Below are positions 1 to 7,233 of a stretch of DNA of 64,000 nt, piece by piece. The stretch's first letter is position 1. Each line of letters begins with the position of its first letter. The position numbers were made by a program, and so were the translations under genes. This stretch comes from an uncultured Clostridia bacterium (GTDB taxonomy: Bacteria > Bacillota > Clostridia > Christensenellales > Borkfalkiaceae). The stretch covers positions 124,001 through 188,000 of the forward strand of contig CALVXG010000005.1 of assembly GCA_944368925.1 (NCBI GenBank), read 5' to 3'. A model generated the notes under the pieces. The model was given only the letters and a program-made list of their open reading frames with translations, was not told the origin of the DNA and did no database searches.

Positions 1-1161
1 CGCCGTTTCCCCCATGATCGGACGTTTCAGCGCGTCCCTGTTTCCGCCGCACCCGAAAACGCAGATCAGCCTGCCCGCGCAATGTCTGCGCAGCGCCGTG
101 AGCGATTTTTCCAGTCCGTCCGGAGTATGCGCAAAGTCCACAAAAATATCCGCCCCGCGATACCTCGCGATGTGTTCCAGCCTCCCGCTCACCCGCGGAA
201 GTCCCGCAAGCCCCGCCGCGATCAGCGGCACGGGCACCCCCAGCACTTTCGCGCATGCGGCCGCCGCCATCGCATTGTAGACGTTGTACAGTCCCGGCAT
301 GTGCAGGCGGATATCGTACAACTCGTCGAAAAGATTGATCACGAACGCGCTCCCGTCTATGTCCTCGCGGATATCCACCGCAAAGACGTCCGCAGGATTT
401 TCCAGTCCGTAACTGTACGCCTTTTCGCAAAACTTCCCGATTTTGCGCCCCTCTTCGTCGTCGTAATTCAGAACCGCAAACTTGCACCTGCCCGGCTGAA
501 ACAGCTTCTCTTTCGCCGCCGCGTAGGCGCCCATCGTCTTGAAAAAGTCAAGATGATCTTCCGTAAAATTTGTAAAGATCGCCGCTTCGAATTGTATCCC
601 GTCCGTCTTTCCGAAATACAGCGCGTGCGCCGAAACTTCCATCACCGCGTACTCGATGCCCGATTCCACCATGTCCGCAAAAATCTTGTACAAAAATACG
701 GGATCGGGCGTGGTCAGCTCGGGCGAGATCTCTTTGTTCGCATAGCGGATGCCCAAAGTGCCGATGTTCCCGCATCGGTACCCCGCCGCCGTCAGCACCG
801 ATACGAGCATGTGCGCCGTGGTCGTCTTCCCGTTCGTTCCCGTGATCCCGATCACCTTCAGCTTCTCTTCGGGATGCCCGTAAAAGGCGGAGGCGATCTC
901 GCCCGCCGCGCTCCGCCCGTCTTTGACGATCACCTGCGGCACCGAAAATTCCAGTTCCCGCTCCACGACCAGCGCGACCGCGCCCGCCGCCAGCGCTTCC
1001 GCCGCATACTCGTGCCCGTCGTGCTCGCCTCCCGCAAAACAGACAAACAAATCACCGCTCATGACGTGCTTGCTGTCCGTACTCACCCCCGTGATCTCCT
1101 TCTCCGCAAAGCGGACGCATCTTTCGCTGTGTACCTTCCGCAATAATTCTCCGAGTAACAA
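1..1161 (-). CDS. murE: UDP-N-acetylmuramyl-tripeptide synthetase MurE (C-terminus outside window)
   Basis: Cytoplasmic Mur ligase that adds the third stem-peptide residue (diaminopimelate or lysine) to UDP-MurNAc-L-Ala-D-Glu using ATP. Reading the minus strand gives 387 uninterrupted codons to the window edge. The N-terminal UDP-binding domain (about 1-100) is followed by the Mur ligase P-loop GTNGKTT at residues 108-114, a TTPD motif and the start of the C-terminal ligase domain (FVDFAHTPDGLEKSL). Start is TTG at 1161, with AAGGAG seven bases upstream that overlaps the stop of the preceding PBP gene, so the two are translationally close. Family members are about 480-500 residues, so roughly 100 are missing. 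The residue specificity motif (DNPR or equivalent) lies outside, so DAP versus Lys cannot be decided. Confidence 0.95.
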   Translation of the reverse strand, partial: MLLGELLRKVHSERCVRFAEKEITGVSTDSKHVMSGDLFVCFAGGEHDGHEYAAEALAAGAVALVVERELEFSVPQVIVKDGRSAAGEIASAFYGHPEEKLKVIGITGTNGKTTTAHMLVSVLTAAGYRCGNIGTLGIRYANKEISPELTTPDPVFLYKIFADMVESGIEYAVMEVSAHALYFGKTDGIQFEAAIFTNFTEDHLDFFKTMGAYAAAKEKLFQPGRCKFAVLNYDDEEGRKIGKFCEKAYSYGLENPADVFAVDIREDIDGSAFVINLFDELYDIRLHMPGLYNVYNAMAAAACAKVLGVPVPLIAAGLAGLPRVSGRLEHIARYRGADIFVDFAHTPDGLEKSLTALRRHCAGRLICVFGCGGNRDALKRPIMGETA

Positions 1162-1172
1162 AATTCTGCTCC

Positions 1173-2984
1173 TTATGTTTCATACGGGGCTATGTTTTTC
1201 AGTTCGATGATGCCCCTGAATATTTCCGCCGCCGCAGGCGCCGCCACTACGCTCCCGTAATACGCCCCCTGCGGTTCGTCCACAATCACCAACGCCAGAT
1301 ACTGCGGGTCGTTCGCAGGGAAAAATCCCAGAAAAGAAGATACGTACTTCCCCTGCGCGATCGCTCCGTTTTCAAATTTCTGCGCCGTGCCCGTCTTTCC
1401 GCCGACCCTGTATCCCTCAATGTACGCCTTGCTCCCGCTTCCGTTTTCGACCACCCCTTCCAGAAGCGACGCCAAAAGCCTCGACGCTTCCTCGCTGATC
1501 GTCCGATTCTTCAGAATCGGCTCGATCTGCTCGCGGATCTTTCCGTCCGAAGAGTAAATTTCTTTCACCAGCCGCGGCTGATAATAATATCCGCCGTTCA
1601 CCGCCGCCGCGCCCGCGCAGGCAAGCTGCAACGCCGTCACCGCCACCGTCTGCCCGAACCCGATGCGCGCCAGATCGCAATCGCGCACCGCACTCTCCGA
1701 AACAAGCATCCCCTGCGCCTCTCCCGAAAAATCGATCCCCGTCGGTTTTCCGAAATTGAATAGTTCCAGATAATCGTAGAACGTCTCCGTACCGAGCGAC
1801 AGCGCTATGTCCGTAAAACACGGGTTGCAGCTGTTGTTGAGCGCTTCCGCCAACGTCTGGTTGCTGTGCTTGCCGTTTGCGTGCGTGCTCCAGCACTTGA
1901 TCGTCGTTCCGTCCACCGTACGCGTCCGCGAACTGTTGAAATGGTACTGCAATGAATATGCCGCAGGGTTTCCCTGCAGATATTCTTCAATATTCGCCGC
2001 CGCCGTCACGATCTTGAACGTCGAACCAGGTTCATAAATATCCGAGATCAGATTGTTTCGCGAAAGCTCGTTCAAAAGTTCGGGGTCGTCGCGCGGTATG
2101 TCATTGAGATCATACGACGGACTCTCCGCCATCGCCAGAATGTCAAACGTGTCGGGATCCAGCACCACGATCTGCGCATTCACGGGCGAATGCTCTTCAT
2201 ACAGTTTCTGTGCCGCCGCTTCCGCCAGTTGCTGAATCCCGTAATCTATCGTCAGCCGCAGATTCAACCCGTCCGCCGCAGGATAATAGACCGCCGTTCC
2301 TTCCACTTCCGCCCCCACAAGGTCCGCAGGATATGCGATCTCCCCGTTTACCCCCGCGAGGTATTTGTCGTAATATTTTTCCAGACCCGTCAGCCCGCTC
2401 CCGTCCGACGAGGTGAACCCGAGCACGCGCGAAAGCGTCGTCCCGAACGGGTAAACGCGCGAATTGTCCCGCGCGTAATATACCCCCGGAAGGTCGTACT
2501 CTTCCAGCCGCGCCGTCATCTCCTTTCCGACGCGCCGCACGAGCGTGATCTCGGAAACTCTCTTTCCCGTCAGTTTTTCGTACACTTCCCTCTCGTCCAA
2601 CGAAAAAATTCCCGCCAGAATTTCTGCCGTGTACGCTTTGTCTTTCACCGCGTTCGGCCGCACAAACACCGAATAGGACGCATCGTTTTCCGCCAGCACC
2701 ACCCCGTTCGCGTCCGTAAGCTCTCCCCGCGCCGCGATCACGGGTATCTCGCGCGTCCATTGTCCGATCGCTTTTGCCCGAAGTTTTTCCCCCTCCACGA
2801 CCTGCACATAAAAAAATCTGCCGAAAATTGCCAAAAAAAGAAAGGCCATTGCCAGCATTGCGGCAAATAACCTCTTTCGTAAAAGCGTTGCGGACACTGC
2901 GCCCGCCGTATGTTTTGTCTTTCCGATCTCTCTTTTCCTTCCTTTCTGACATAAAAAAATCGGTCTGCCCACAGCCCTAACCAA
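1173..2984 (-). CDS. ftsI: Class B penicillin-binding protein, FtsI/SpoVD type, without PASTA domains
   Basis: Septal peptidoglycan transpeptidase anchored by one N-terminal membrane helix (about residues 39-62 of the longest frame). A PBP dimerisation domain (about 65-240) precedes the transpeptidase domain with the three catalytic motifs: STFK at 321-324, SCN at 385-387 and KTG at 530-532. The chain ends shortly after the transpeptidase fold, so the C-terminal PASTA domains of SpoVD or Bacillus PBP2B are absent. The start is uncertain. The longest frame opens with TTG at 2984 inside a terminator-like hairpin; GTG at 2972 or GTG at 2897 (just before LLRKRLF) are alternatives, and none has a convincing ribosome binding site. 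It sits between the FtsL-like gene and murE, the classical dcw position. Confidence 0.9.
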   Translation of the reverse strand: MVRAVGRPIFLCQKGRKREIGKTKHTAGAVSATLLRKRLFAAMLAMAFLFLAIFGRFFYVQVVEGEKLRAKAIGQWTREIPVIAARGELTDANGVVLAENDASYSVFVRPNAVKDKAYTAEILAGIFSLDEREVYEKLTGKRVSEITLVRRVGKEMTARLEEYDLPGVYYARDNSRVYPFGTTLSRVLGFTSSDGSGLTGLEKYYDKYLAGVNGEIAYPADLVGAEVEGTAVYYPAADGLNLRLTIDYGIQQLAEAAAQKLYEEHSPVNAQIVVLDPDTFDILAMAESPSYDLNDIPRDDPELLNELSRNNLISDIYEPGSTFKIVTAAANIEEYLQGNPAAYSLQYHFNSSRTRTVDGTTIKCWSTHANGKHSNQTLAEALNNSCNPCFTDIALSLGTETFYDYLELFNFGKPTGIDFSGEAQGMLVSESAVRDCDLARIGFGQTVAVTALQLACAGAAAVNGGYYYQPRLVKEIYSSDGKIREQIEPILKNRTISEEASRLLASLLEGVVENGSGSKAYIEGYRVGGKTGTAQKFENGAIAQGKYVSSFLGFFPANDPQYLALVIVDEPQGAYYGSVVAAPAAAEIFRGIIELKNIAPYET

Positions 2985-3006
2985 GGGCCGCCCGCGAGAC
3001 CGATTT
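2953..3006 (-). terminator. Terminator-like hairpin between the ftsL-like and PBP genes
   Basis: On the minus strand a perfect 10-bp stem (AAATCGGTCT / AGACCGATTT) encloses a smaller GCCC/GGGC hairpin and is followed by a run of seven T. It lies just after the stop of the FtsL-like gene and overlaps the earliest possible starts of the PBP gene, so it would reduce or regulate transcription inside the dcw cluster. Confidence 0.7.
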
Positions 3007-3027
3007 CGTTCGTAAATCTTTCAGTTT

Positions 3028-3837
3028 TCAGCCGCGTACCATTCCCAGCTCCGCTTCCGCACGGCTGATAACGGACGCGTCGCTCGTAAGCTCCGCGATT
3101 TCGTCTTTCAGCGCCTGCGACTGCGTCATCACCGCGTTCAGCTCCGCTTCCCGCGCCGCAATGCTCGAATCCAGATTGTTCAGCACGCTCGTATTGATAA
3201 TGATCAGCGCCAGCACTACCGCCACTACGATCGCGTAAACACACATCAGCAGTTTCCCCTTCGCCGTCATCGAGTAGCCCTTTTTCTCTTCCTTGACAAC
3301 ACGCTGTTCGTCGCGGTACAGATCGCTGCGGTACTGGATCGTCGTCATCGTCGGCGTCAGATCTTCGCTCACTTCCTCTGCATACGCGGCTGTCGGTTGC
3401 TCATATACCGGCTGTTCATATACAGGCGCTTCATACACAGGCGCTTGCGGTTCTGCCACCGCCGCACGATTGTTGATCGGCGAATCCGCACGGAATATGT
3501 CTTCCGTTACCCGCTGATGCGCAAACTGCGGCACCTGCTGCTGTTCCTGCTCACGCTCCGGATACAGCATGGCGCGCGCATACGATTCAGGCGAATCGTA
3601 TACCGGCTCCGCATAGTTCTCCTGTACAGGCGCTTCCCCCATGATCTCTTCTGCTTTCTTAAGATCAGGGTTGATCAGCTTTTTATAATTGTCCGATATG
3701 CGAGAATTAAAATTCAGAGCCTTCTGCTCTTCTGTCATTTCGGCAGGCTCCGCCCCGCCGCTCAGCTTTCCGTATGCTTTCAGCGAACTGTCCGTACGTT
3801 CATCCGTCCTTATCCTTTCCAAAACGCCCGTTGCCAT
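3028..3837 (-). CDS. FtsL/DivIC-like division protein with long disordered N-terminus
   Basis: 269 residues. Residues 1-185 are polar and low in complexity, with a short tandem motif of the PVYEAPVYEQPVYEQP kind. One transmembrane helix (around 197-218, VYAIVVAVVLALIIINT) is followed by a short coiled coil rich in Ala, Glu and Leu that ends in ELGMVRG. That topology, and the position between rsmH and the transpeptidase gene, is that of FtsL, which together with DivIC and FtsQ/DivIB bridges FtsW/FtsI at the septum. FtsL proteins are normally about 100-130 residues; the extra length is all in the cytoplasmic tail. Sequence conservation of FtsL is low, so the assignment rests on topology and context. 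Confidence 0.7.
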   Translation of the reverse strand: MATGVLERIRTDERTDSSLKAYGKLSGGAEPAEMTEEQKALNFNSRISDNYKKLINPDLKKAEEIMGEAPVQENYAEPVYDSPESYARAMLYPEREQEQQQVPQFAHQRVTEDIFRADSPINNRAAVAEPQAPVYEAPVYEQPVYEQPTAAYAEEVSEDLTPTMTTIQYRSDLYRDEQRVVKEEKKGYSMTAKGKLLMCVYAIVVAVVLALIIINTSVLNNLDSSIAAREAELNAVMTQSQALKDEIAELTSDASVISRAEAELGMVRG

Positions 3838-3862
3838 GTTGCCTTTCTCCTTAAATATATTC

Positions 3863-4798
3863 TCAAACCTTCTCCGCTATTCTCAATTTCGCACTTTTGG
3901 AGCGGGAATTGTCCGCCAATTCCTCTTCCGTCGCCGTCAGCGGCTTTCTTGTTATAATCTCAATCTCTTTCTTCTTCCCGCATACGCACACCGGCAGACT
4001 CTTGTCACAAATACAATCCGTCGCCATGTCGCGGAATACGTTTTTCACGATCCTGTCTTCCAGCGAATGAAAGGTGAGGATACAGATCCGCCCGCCCTTT
4101 TTCAATCGCCTCGTCAGTCCGCGGACCGCTTCTTCCAGCCCGCCCAGTTCGTCGTTCACTTCGATCCGGATCGCCTGGAACGTCTTCCGCTCGCACGGCC
4201 CATTGTGCCGAAACTTCGCAGGTATGCTTTCCTCTATGATCCGCTTTAATTCACCCGTTCGGGTGATCTTCCCTTTCTGCCGCGCCCGGACTATGTTCGC
4301 CGCGATCTTCTTCGCAAATCTCTCTTCCCCGTATGCGTCTATGATCTTCGCAAGCTGCTCCTGCGTGTACCCGTTCACCACGTCCTCCGCCGAAAATGCT
4401 GCCTGCGCATTCATCCGCATATCCAACGGCGCATCCTGCATGTAACTGAACCCCCGCGAAACTTCGTCCAGCTGAAAACTCGATACCCCGAAATCCAGCA
4501 TAACTCCGTCCAGCTTGTCCGTCCCGTCCTCTTCCAGAACCGCCGCAAAATCTTTGTAGTTGCCCTTGTATATCCTGAACCGACCCGCAAATTCCGCAAG
4601 CCGCTTTCCCGCCGCTTCGATCGCACAATCGTCCAGATCCGTCGCAATCAGCCGTCCGCTCGGCGCCGTCCTCTTCAATATCTCGTACGAATGCCCGCCG
4701 CCGCCGACCGTGCCGTCAAAATACACGCCGCCGTCTTTCAGCTTCAACCCCGCCATACACTCTTCCAGCATGACCGGCTTATGTGAAAACGCTATCAT
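3863..4798 (-). CDS. rsmH: 16S rRNA (cytosine(1402)-N(4))-methyltransferase RsmH (MraW)
   Basis: SAM-dependent enzyme that N4-methylates C1402 in the decoding centre of 16S rRNA. It begins with the family signature HKPVMLEECM, followed by the SAM-binding glycine loop FDGTVGGGGHS (residues 28-38) and IATDLDD. LDFGVSSFQLD and the C-terminal LTFHSLEDRIVK motif are both present. 311 residues is the usual length. Its ATG overlaps the last codon of mraZ (ATGA), so translation is coupled. The short gap to the downstream FtsL-like gene supports a single operon. Confidence 0.97.
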   Translation of the reverse strand: MIAFSHKPVMLEECMAGLKLKDGGVYFDGTVGGGGHSYEILKRTAPSGRLIATDLDDCAIEAAGKRLAEFAGRFRIYKGNYKDFAAVLEEDGTDKLDGVMLDFGVSSFQLDEVSRGFSYMQDAPLDMRMNAQAAFSAEDVVNGYTQEQLAKIIDAYGEERFAKKIAANIVRARQKGKITRTGELKRIIEESIPAKFRHNGPCERKTFQAIRIEVNDELGGLEEAVRGLTRRLKKGGRICILTFHSLEDRIVKNVFRDMATDCICDKSLPVCVCGKKKEIEIITRKPLTATEEELADNSRSKSAKLRIAEKV

Positions 4799-5235
4799 TC
4801 TTTCGCCTTTTTCAGCGCGTTCAGCTTCGCAAACACAGAACTGATATTCATGTTCGCCGCATTCTTCGCAAACCGCTCCGCAGGCTCTATCCGCAAGTAA
4901 GACGCCGCCCCCGTGATTACGATCTCTTTGTCGATCTTCGCGTACTCCTTCAGCTCCGCGGGAAGTACGATCCTCCCCTGGTTGTCTTCGCTGACATCGT
5001 ATACCATCCCGGTGAAGAGTGCGATCGCGTTCTGCGCTTCTTCATCAAAAAATGAAGCTTCCCCGAAAGAATCCAGGATCTTCTGGTACTCTTTCTGCGG
5101 CATCACATAAACGCTTTCTCCCGGTCCGAACGCCAGCTTGTAATCCGCGCCCAGTTCCGCTTTGAACTTCGCAGGAATGCGTATTCTGTTTTTATCGTCC
5201 AACCGGTTGTTGAACCTTCCGTTGAAAGAATACAC
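4795..5235 (-). CDS. mraZ: Transcriptional regulator MraZ
   Basis: First gene of the division/cell-wall cluster. MraZ is a DNA-binding protein of the AbrB/SpoVT fold that binds its own promoter and controls the dcw operon. Two SpoVT-AbrB-like halves are visible: residues 1-50, with DDKNRIRIPAKF, and about 75-120, with DNQGRIVLPAELKEYA. These are the paired DxxGR and LPxxLR motifs of the family. Start is GTG at 5235, close to a purine-rich AGAGGGAAG. 146 residues matches the family. Three direct repeats overlap the promoter upstream and probably form its own operator. Confidence 0.97.
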   Translation of the reverse strand: MYSFNGRFNNRLDDKNRIRIPAKFKAELGADYKLAFGPGESVYVMPQKEYQKILDSFGEASFFDEEAQNAIALFTGMVYDVSEDNQGRIVLPAELKEYAKIDKEIVITGAASYLRIEPAERFAKNAANMNISSVFAKLNALKKAKE

Positions 5236-5265
5236 CTTCCCTCTCCCCCCGTTGTTGATGTATTC

Positions 5266-5294
5266 ATTATATCACCACTTTTGACCACTGTCAA
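5266..5294 (-). promoter_or_regulatory. mraZ promoter (TTGACA, 17 bp, TATAAT)
   Basis: On the minus strand a perfect -35 hexamer TTGACA (plus coordinates 5289-5294) is separated by 17 bp from a perfect -10 TATAAT (5266-5271). The distance to the mraZ GTG is about 30 bp. The spacer contains two of the three AGTGGT repeats. Confidence 0.9.
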
Positions 5295-5299
5295 CCACT
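5274..5299 (-). promoter_or_regulatory. Three MraZ-type boxes, 10-bp spacing
   Basis: AGTGGT occurs three times in direct orientation on the minus strand, at 5294-5299, 5284-5289 and 5274-5279, exactly one helical turn apart and interlocked with the -35/-10 of mraZ. Direct repeats built on GTGG are the known binding pattern of MraZ proteins, so this is very likely the autoregulatory operator. Confidence 0.8.
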
Positions 5300-5362
5300 T
5301 ATTCTATTTTTTTTGGTGAATTTTATTATTTTTTCAGCACCGTTTCAGCACTTTTGTGAAAA

Positions 5363-5380
5363 AATAAACGTTCGTTTATT
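5363..5380 (-). terminator. Short hairpin at the murI stop codon
   Basis: AATAAACG and CGTTTATT are separated by two bases and include the murI stop codon. On the minus strand the repeat is followed by a T run. It could serve as a weak terminator for murI. Confidence 0.5.
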
Positions 5381-6116
5381 CTAAAAACACCCTTTCATAG
5401 ACCATTTTGTTCTTATTTTTGTCGTTTCCTACGAAAATCGGCGGAATTTTGTCGATTTTTCGCGAATTTTCAGAACATATGTTCAATATATTCTGCAAGT
5501 GGTCAGCCGTCCCTGAAATTCCGTCAAAAACGGGACATCCGTAGTAGTTCCGTATGCGCTCTTTCAAAAATACGTAGTGCGTGCAGCCAAGCACCACCCC
5601 GTCGAATTTTCCTTGCGGCAAGTGACGGGACAAATCGACCGCATCAAAATCGGGAGCCGCCCTCTCGATCGCCCCTGCAAGTTCGTCCGGTGCGTACGGC
5701 ACGATCTTCACACGCTTCCCGTTTTGCCCGATCAGTTTCTTTACGCGCGCGTTGCTTAAAGTCGCGCGCGTGGCCGCAAGAAGAATCGTCCCCCCGGGCA
5801 CAGACTCGGCCGCGGGCCGAAGCGCCGGCTCGATGCCCACGATCGGAAAATCATATTCCTTTCTGAGCGCATCCACACACTCCGCCGTCACCGTGTTGCA
5901 CCCGATCGCCGCCGCACGAAGCGGATACGACGCAAGAAGATTAAACGCCTCCTTCGTCAAATGCAATATCTCCCCTTCCGTCTTCCCCCCGTACGGCGCG
6001 TTCGCATTGTCCCCCAAATAAAGACACTTCTCCCCCGGACACAGGCACTGAAATTCTCCCAGCAAATTCAATCCGCCTATCCCGCTGTCGAAAAACGCTA
6101 CGTACCCTTCCGCCAT
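5376..6116 (-). CDS. murI: Glutamate racemase
   Basis: Cofactor-independent racemase that makes D-glutamate for peptidoglycan. The family landmarks are all visible: DSGIGGLNLL near the N-terminus, APYG, the first catalytic cysteine in GCNTVT (about residue 74) and the second in LGCTHYVFL (about residue 178). Length (246) is slightly short for the family (about 260-280). It is convergent with nothing nearby; upstream it is divergent from rpsT, with about 150 bp between the starts. It supplies the D-Glu added just before the MurE step encoded in the neighbouring cluster, although it lies upstream of the mraZ promoter and is a separate unit. Confidence 0.95.
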   Translation of the reverse strand: MAEGYVAFFDSGIGGLNLLGEFQCLCPGEKCLYLGDNANAPYGGKTEGEILHLTKEAFNLLASYPLRAAAIGCNTVTAECVDALRKEYDFPIVGIEPALRPAAESVPGGTILLAATRATLSNARVKKLIGQNGKRVKIVPYAPDELAGAIERAAPDFDAVDLSRHLPQGKFDGVVLGCTHYVFLKERIRNYYGCPVFDGISGTADHLQNILNICSENSRKIDKIPPIFVGNDKNKNKMVYERVFLE

Positions 6117-6196
6117 TTTTTGCCCCCTCTTTTTTCCTTTTCCGAAAAATATATGAAATTTCAGAAGAATAAATTACACATTTCGGCAAAAAACAG

Positions 6197-6225
6197 TTTA
6201 CAAGCCGATTTTTTTATGATAAAAT
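6197..6225 (+). promoter_or_regulatory. rpsT promoter (TTTACA, 17 bp, TAAAAT)
   Basis: A near-consensus pair, TTTACA at 6197-6202 and TAAAAT at 6220-6225 with a 17-bp spacer, stands about 43 bp before the rpsT start. An AAAGGAG ribosome binding site lies at about 6254-6260. Confidence 0.75.
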
Positions 6226-6267
6226 AGCTGAGATATTAAATGAGTAACCATTGAAAGGAGAAGCAAA

Positions 6268-6669
6268 GTGCCTAACATCAAATCTGCGAAAAAACGCGTG
6301 GTCGTAAACGAAAAGAAAAATTCTCAGAACAAAATGATCAAAACTTCCGTCAAGACCGCCATCAAAAAGTTTAATGCAGCTTTGGCCGCAGGCGACGCGG
6401 AAGCTGCCGAAAAGCTGCTGCCCGAAACCGTTTCTGTCATCGATTCCGCTGCAAGCAAGGGAATCCTCCACAAGAACAACGCGGCAAACAAAAAGTCTGC
6501 ATTGGCGAAGAACCTCAACGCCCTGAAAGCAAACCCGAAAGCTGCCGCTTCGGAAGAAGTCAAAGCGGAAGAAGTCAAAGTAGCGGAACCCGCTGCTCCC
6601 GCTGCGGAAGCCCCTGCTGAAGAAAAGCCCAAGAAAACCAGGGCCAAAAAAGCAGAAAAAGCTGAATAA
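6268..6669 (+). CDS. rpsT: 30S ribosomal protein S20 with a C-terminal Ala/Lys/Glu tail
   Basis: Primary 16S rRNA-binding protein of the small subunit. Residues 1-87 form the complete S20 three-helix protein: MPNIKSAKKRV at the start, the KTAIKKF helix, and the conserved ASKGILHKNNAANKKS segment. Normal S20 proteins end there. This one carries about 45 more residues composed almost only of Ala, Lys, Glu and Pro and ending in KKTRAKKAEKAE. Start is GTG at 6268 behind AAAGGAG, with its own promoter and a strong terminator, so it is monocistronic. The tail is highly charged and probably disordered; no function is assigned to it. Confidence 0.95.
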   Translation: MPNIKSAKKRVVVNEKKNSQNKMIKTSVKTAIKKFNAALAAGDAEAAEKLLPETVSVIDSAASKGILHKNNAANKKSALAKNLNALKANPKAAASEEVKAEEVKVAEPAAPAAEAPAEEKPKKTRAKKAEKAE

Positions 6670-6681
6670 TTCCTGAATCAT

Positions 6682-6715
6682 AAAGAACGCAGTTTTTTTA
6701 CTGCGTTCTTTTTTT
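6682..6715 (+). terminator. Rho-independent terminator of rpsT
   Basis: An 11-bp perfect stem (AAAGAACGCAG / CTGCGTTCTTT), a T-rich 8-nt loop and a following T run, 12 bp after the rpsT stop. Confidence 0.93.
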
Positions 6716-6779
6716 CTGCCCTTTCGTCTGCCTGCCTCGTCCCTGCATTTCATCGCACACTTTATCCGTCCTTTCACGG

Positions 6780-6818
6780 CCGCCCGACGGAATGGCGTTT
6801 TGCTCTGCCGTCGGGCGG
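6780..6818. repeat. Perfect inverted repeat, left border of the tandem array
   Basis: CCGCCCGACGG (6780-6790) and CCGTCGGGCGG (6808-6818) are perfect inverted copies with a 17-nt loop. The segment between them ends in TGCTCTG, which is also found just before the right-hand hairpin at 6998. Confidence 0.8.
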
Positions 6819-6820
6819 GT

Positions 6821-6970
6821 TTCTTGTCCGCACCGAGGGGCGGTTTTGTCCGCGCCGTGGGGCAGCTTTTCCCCGCCGAGGGGCGGCTTTTGTCCGCACC
6901 GAGGGGCGGCTCTTGTCCGCACCGAGGGGTGGCTTTTGTCCGCACCGAGGGGCGGCTTTTGTCCGCGCCG
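6821..6970. repeat. Tandem repeat, seven copies of a 22-23 bp unit
   Basis: A unit close to TTGTCCGCACCGAGGGGCGG plus CTT is repeated seven times. Its central G falls at 6826, 6848, 6870, 6892, 6915, 6938 and 6961. Copies 2, 3 and 7 are divergent and the others near-identical. Successive units are 22 or 23 bp, not multiples of three, so it is not a coding repeat, and there are no unique spacers, so it is not a CRISPR array. Confidence 0.9.
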
Positions 6971-6996
6971 AACGCAATAAAATTTGCTTTATGCTC

Positions 6997-7040
6997 TGCC
7001 GTCTTATCGGGCAGAAACGCCCGATAAGACGGCATTTTTT
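6997..7040 (+). terminator. Strong hairpin with T run, right border of the tandem array
   Basis: A perfect 16-bp stem (6997-7012 with 7019-7034), loop AGAAAC, then six T. This is an ideal intrinsic terminator on the plus strand although no gene ends here. Whatever transcript it stops would start in the repeat region or come from read-through of rpsT. Confidence 0.85.
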
Positions 7041-7071
7041 CCGCGCTGCACGGCGCAAATATTTCCTGTCC

Positions 7072-7101
7072 GCGCGCCCTTCTCGGGTGCGCGGACTTTT
7101 T
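7072..7101 (+). terminator. Second terminator-like hairpin
   Basis: TCCGCGCGCCC pairs with GGGTGCGCGGA around a TTCTC loop and is followed by CTTTTT. The stem is slightly imperfect. Confidence 0.5.
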
Positions 7102-7146
7102 CCGAAAAAAATCGGGGCGCGACGGGAAAAATTATGCGCAAATCGT

Positions 7147-7174
7147 TTGTATTTTCGACAAAATTGTTTATAAT
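7147..7174 (+). promoter_or_regulatory. Likely potABCD promoter
   Basis: A perfect TATAAT at 7169-7174 has a weaker -35 (TTGTAT at 7147-7152, 16-bp spacer). It lies about 60 bp before the potA start. No operator was recognised. Confidence 0.6.
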
Positions 7175-7233
7175 GTATTTATTGACATATATTTGGTCGC
7201 ACGCGCGGCAAAGGACGCTTACAGGGTAAAAAA

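Noticed and set aside
6821-6970. CRISPR array
   Set aside because: The 22-23 bp repeats abut one another without unique spacers, and no cas gene is in the window.
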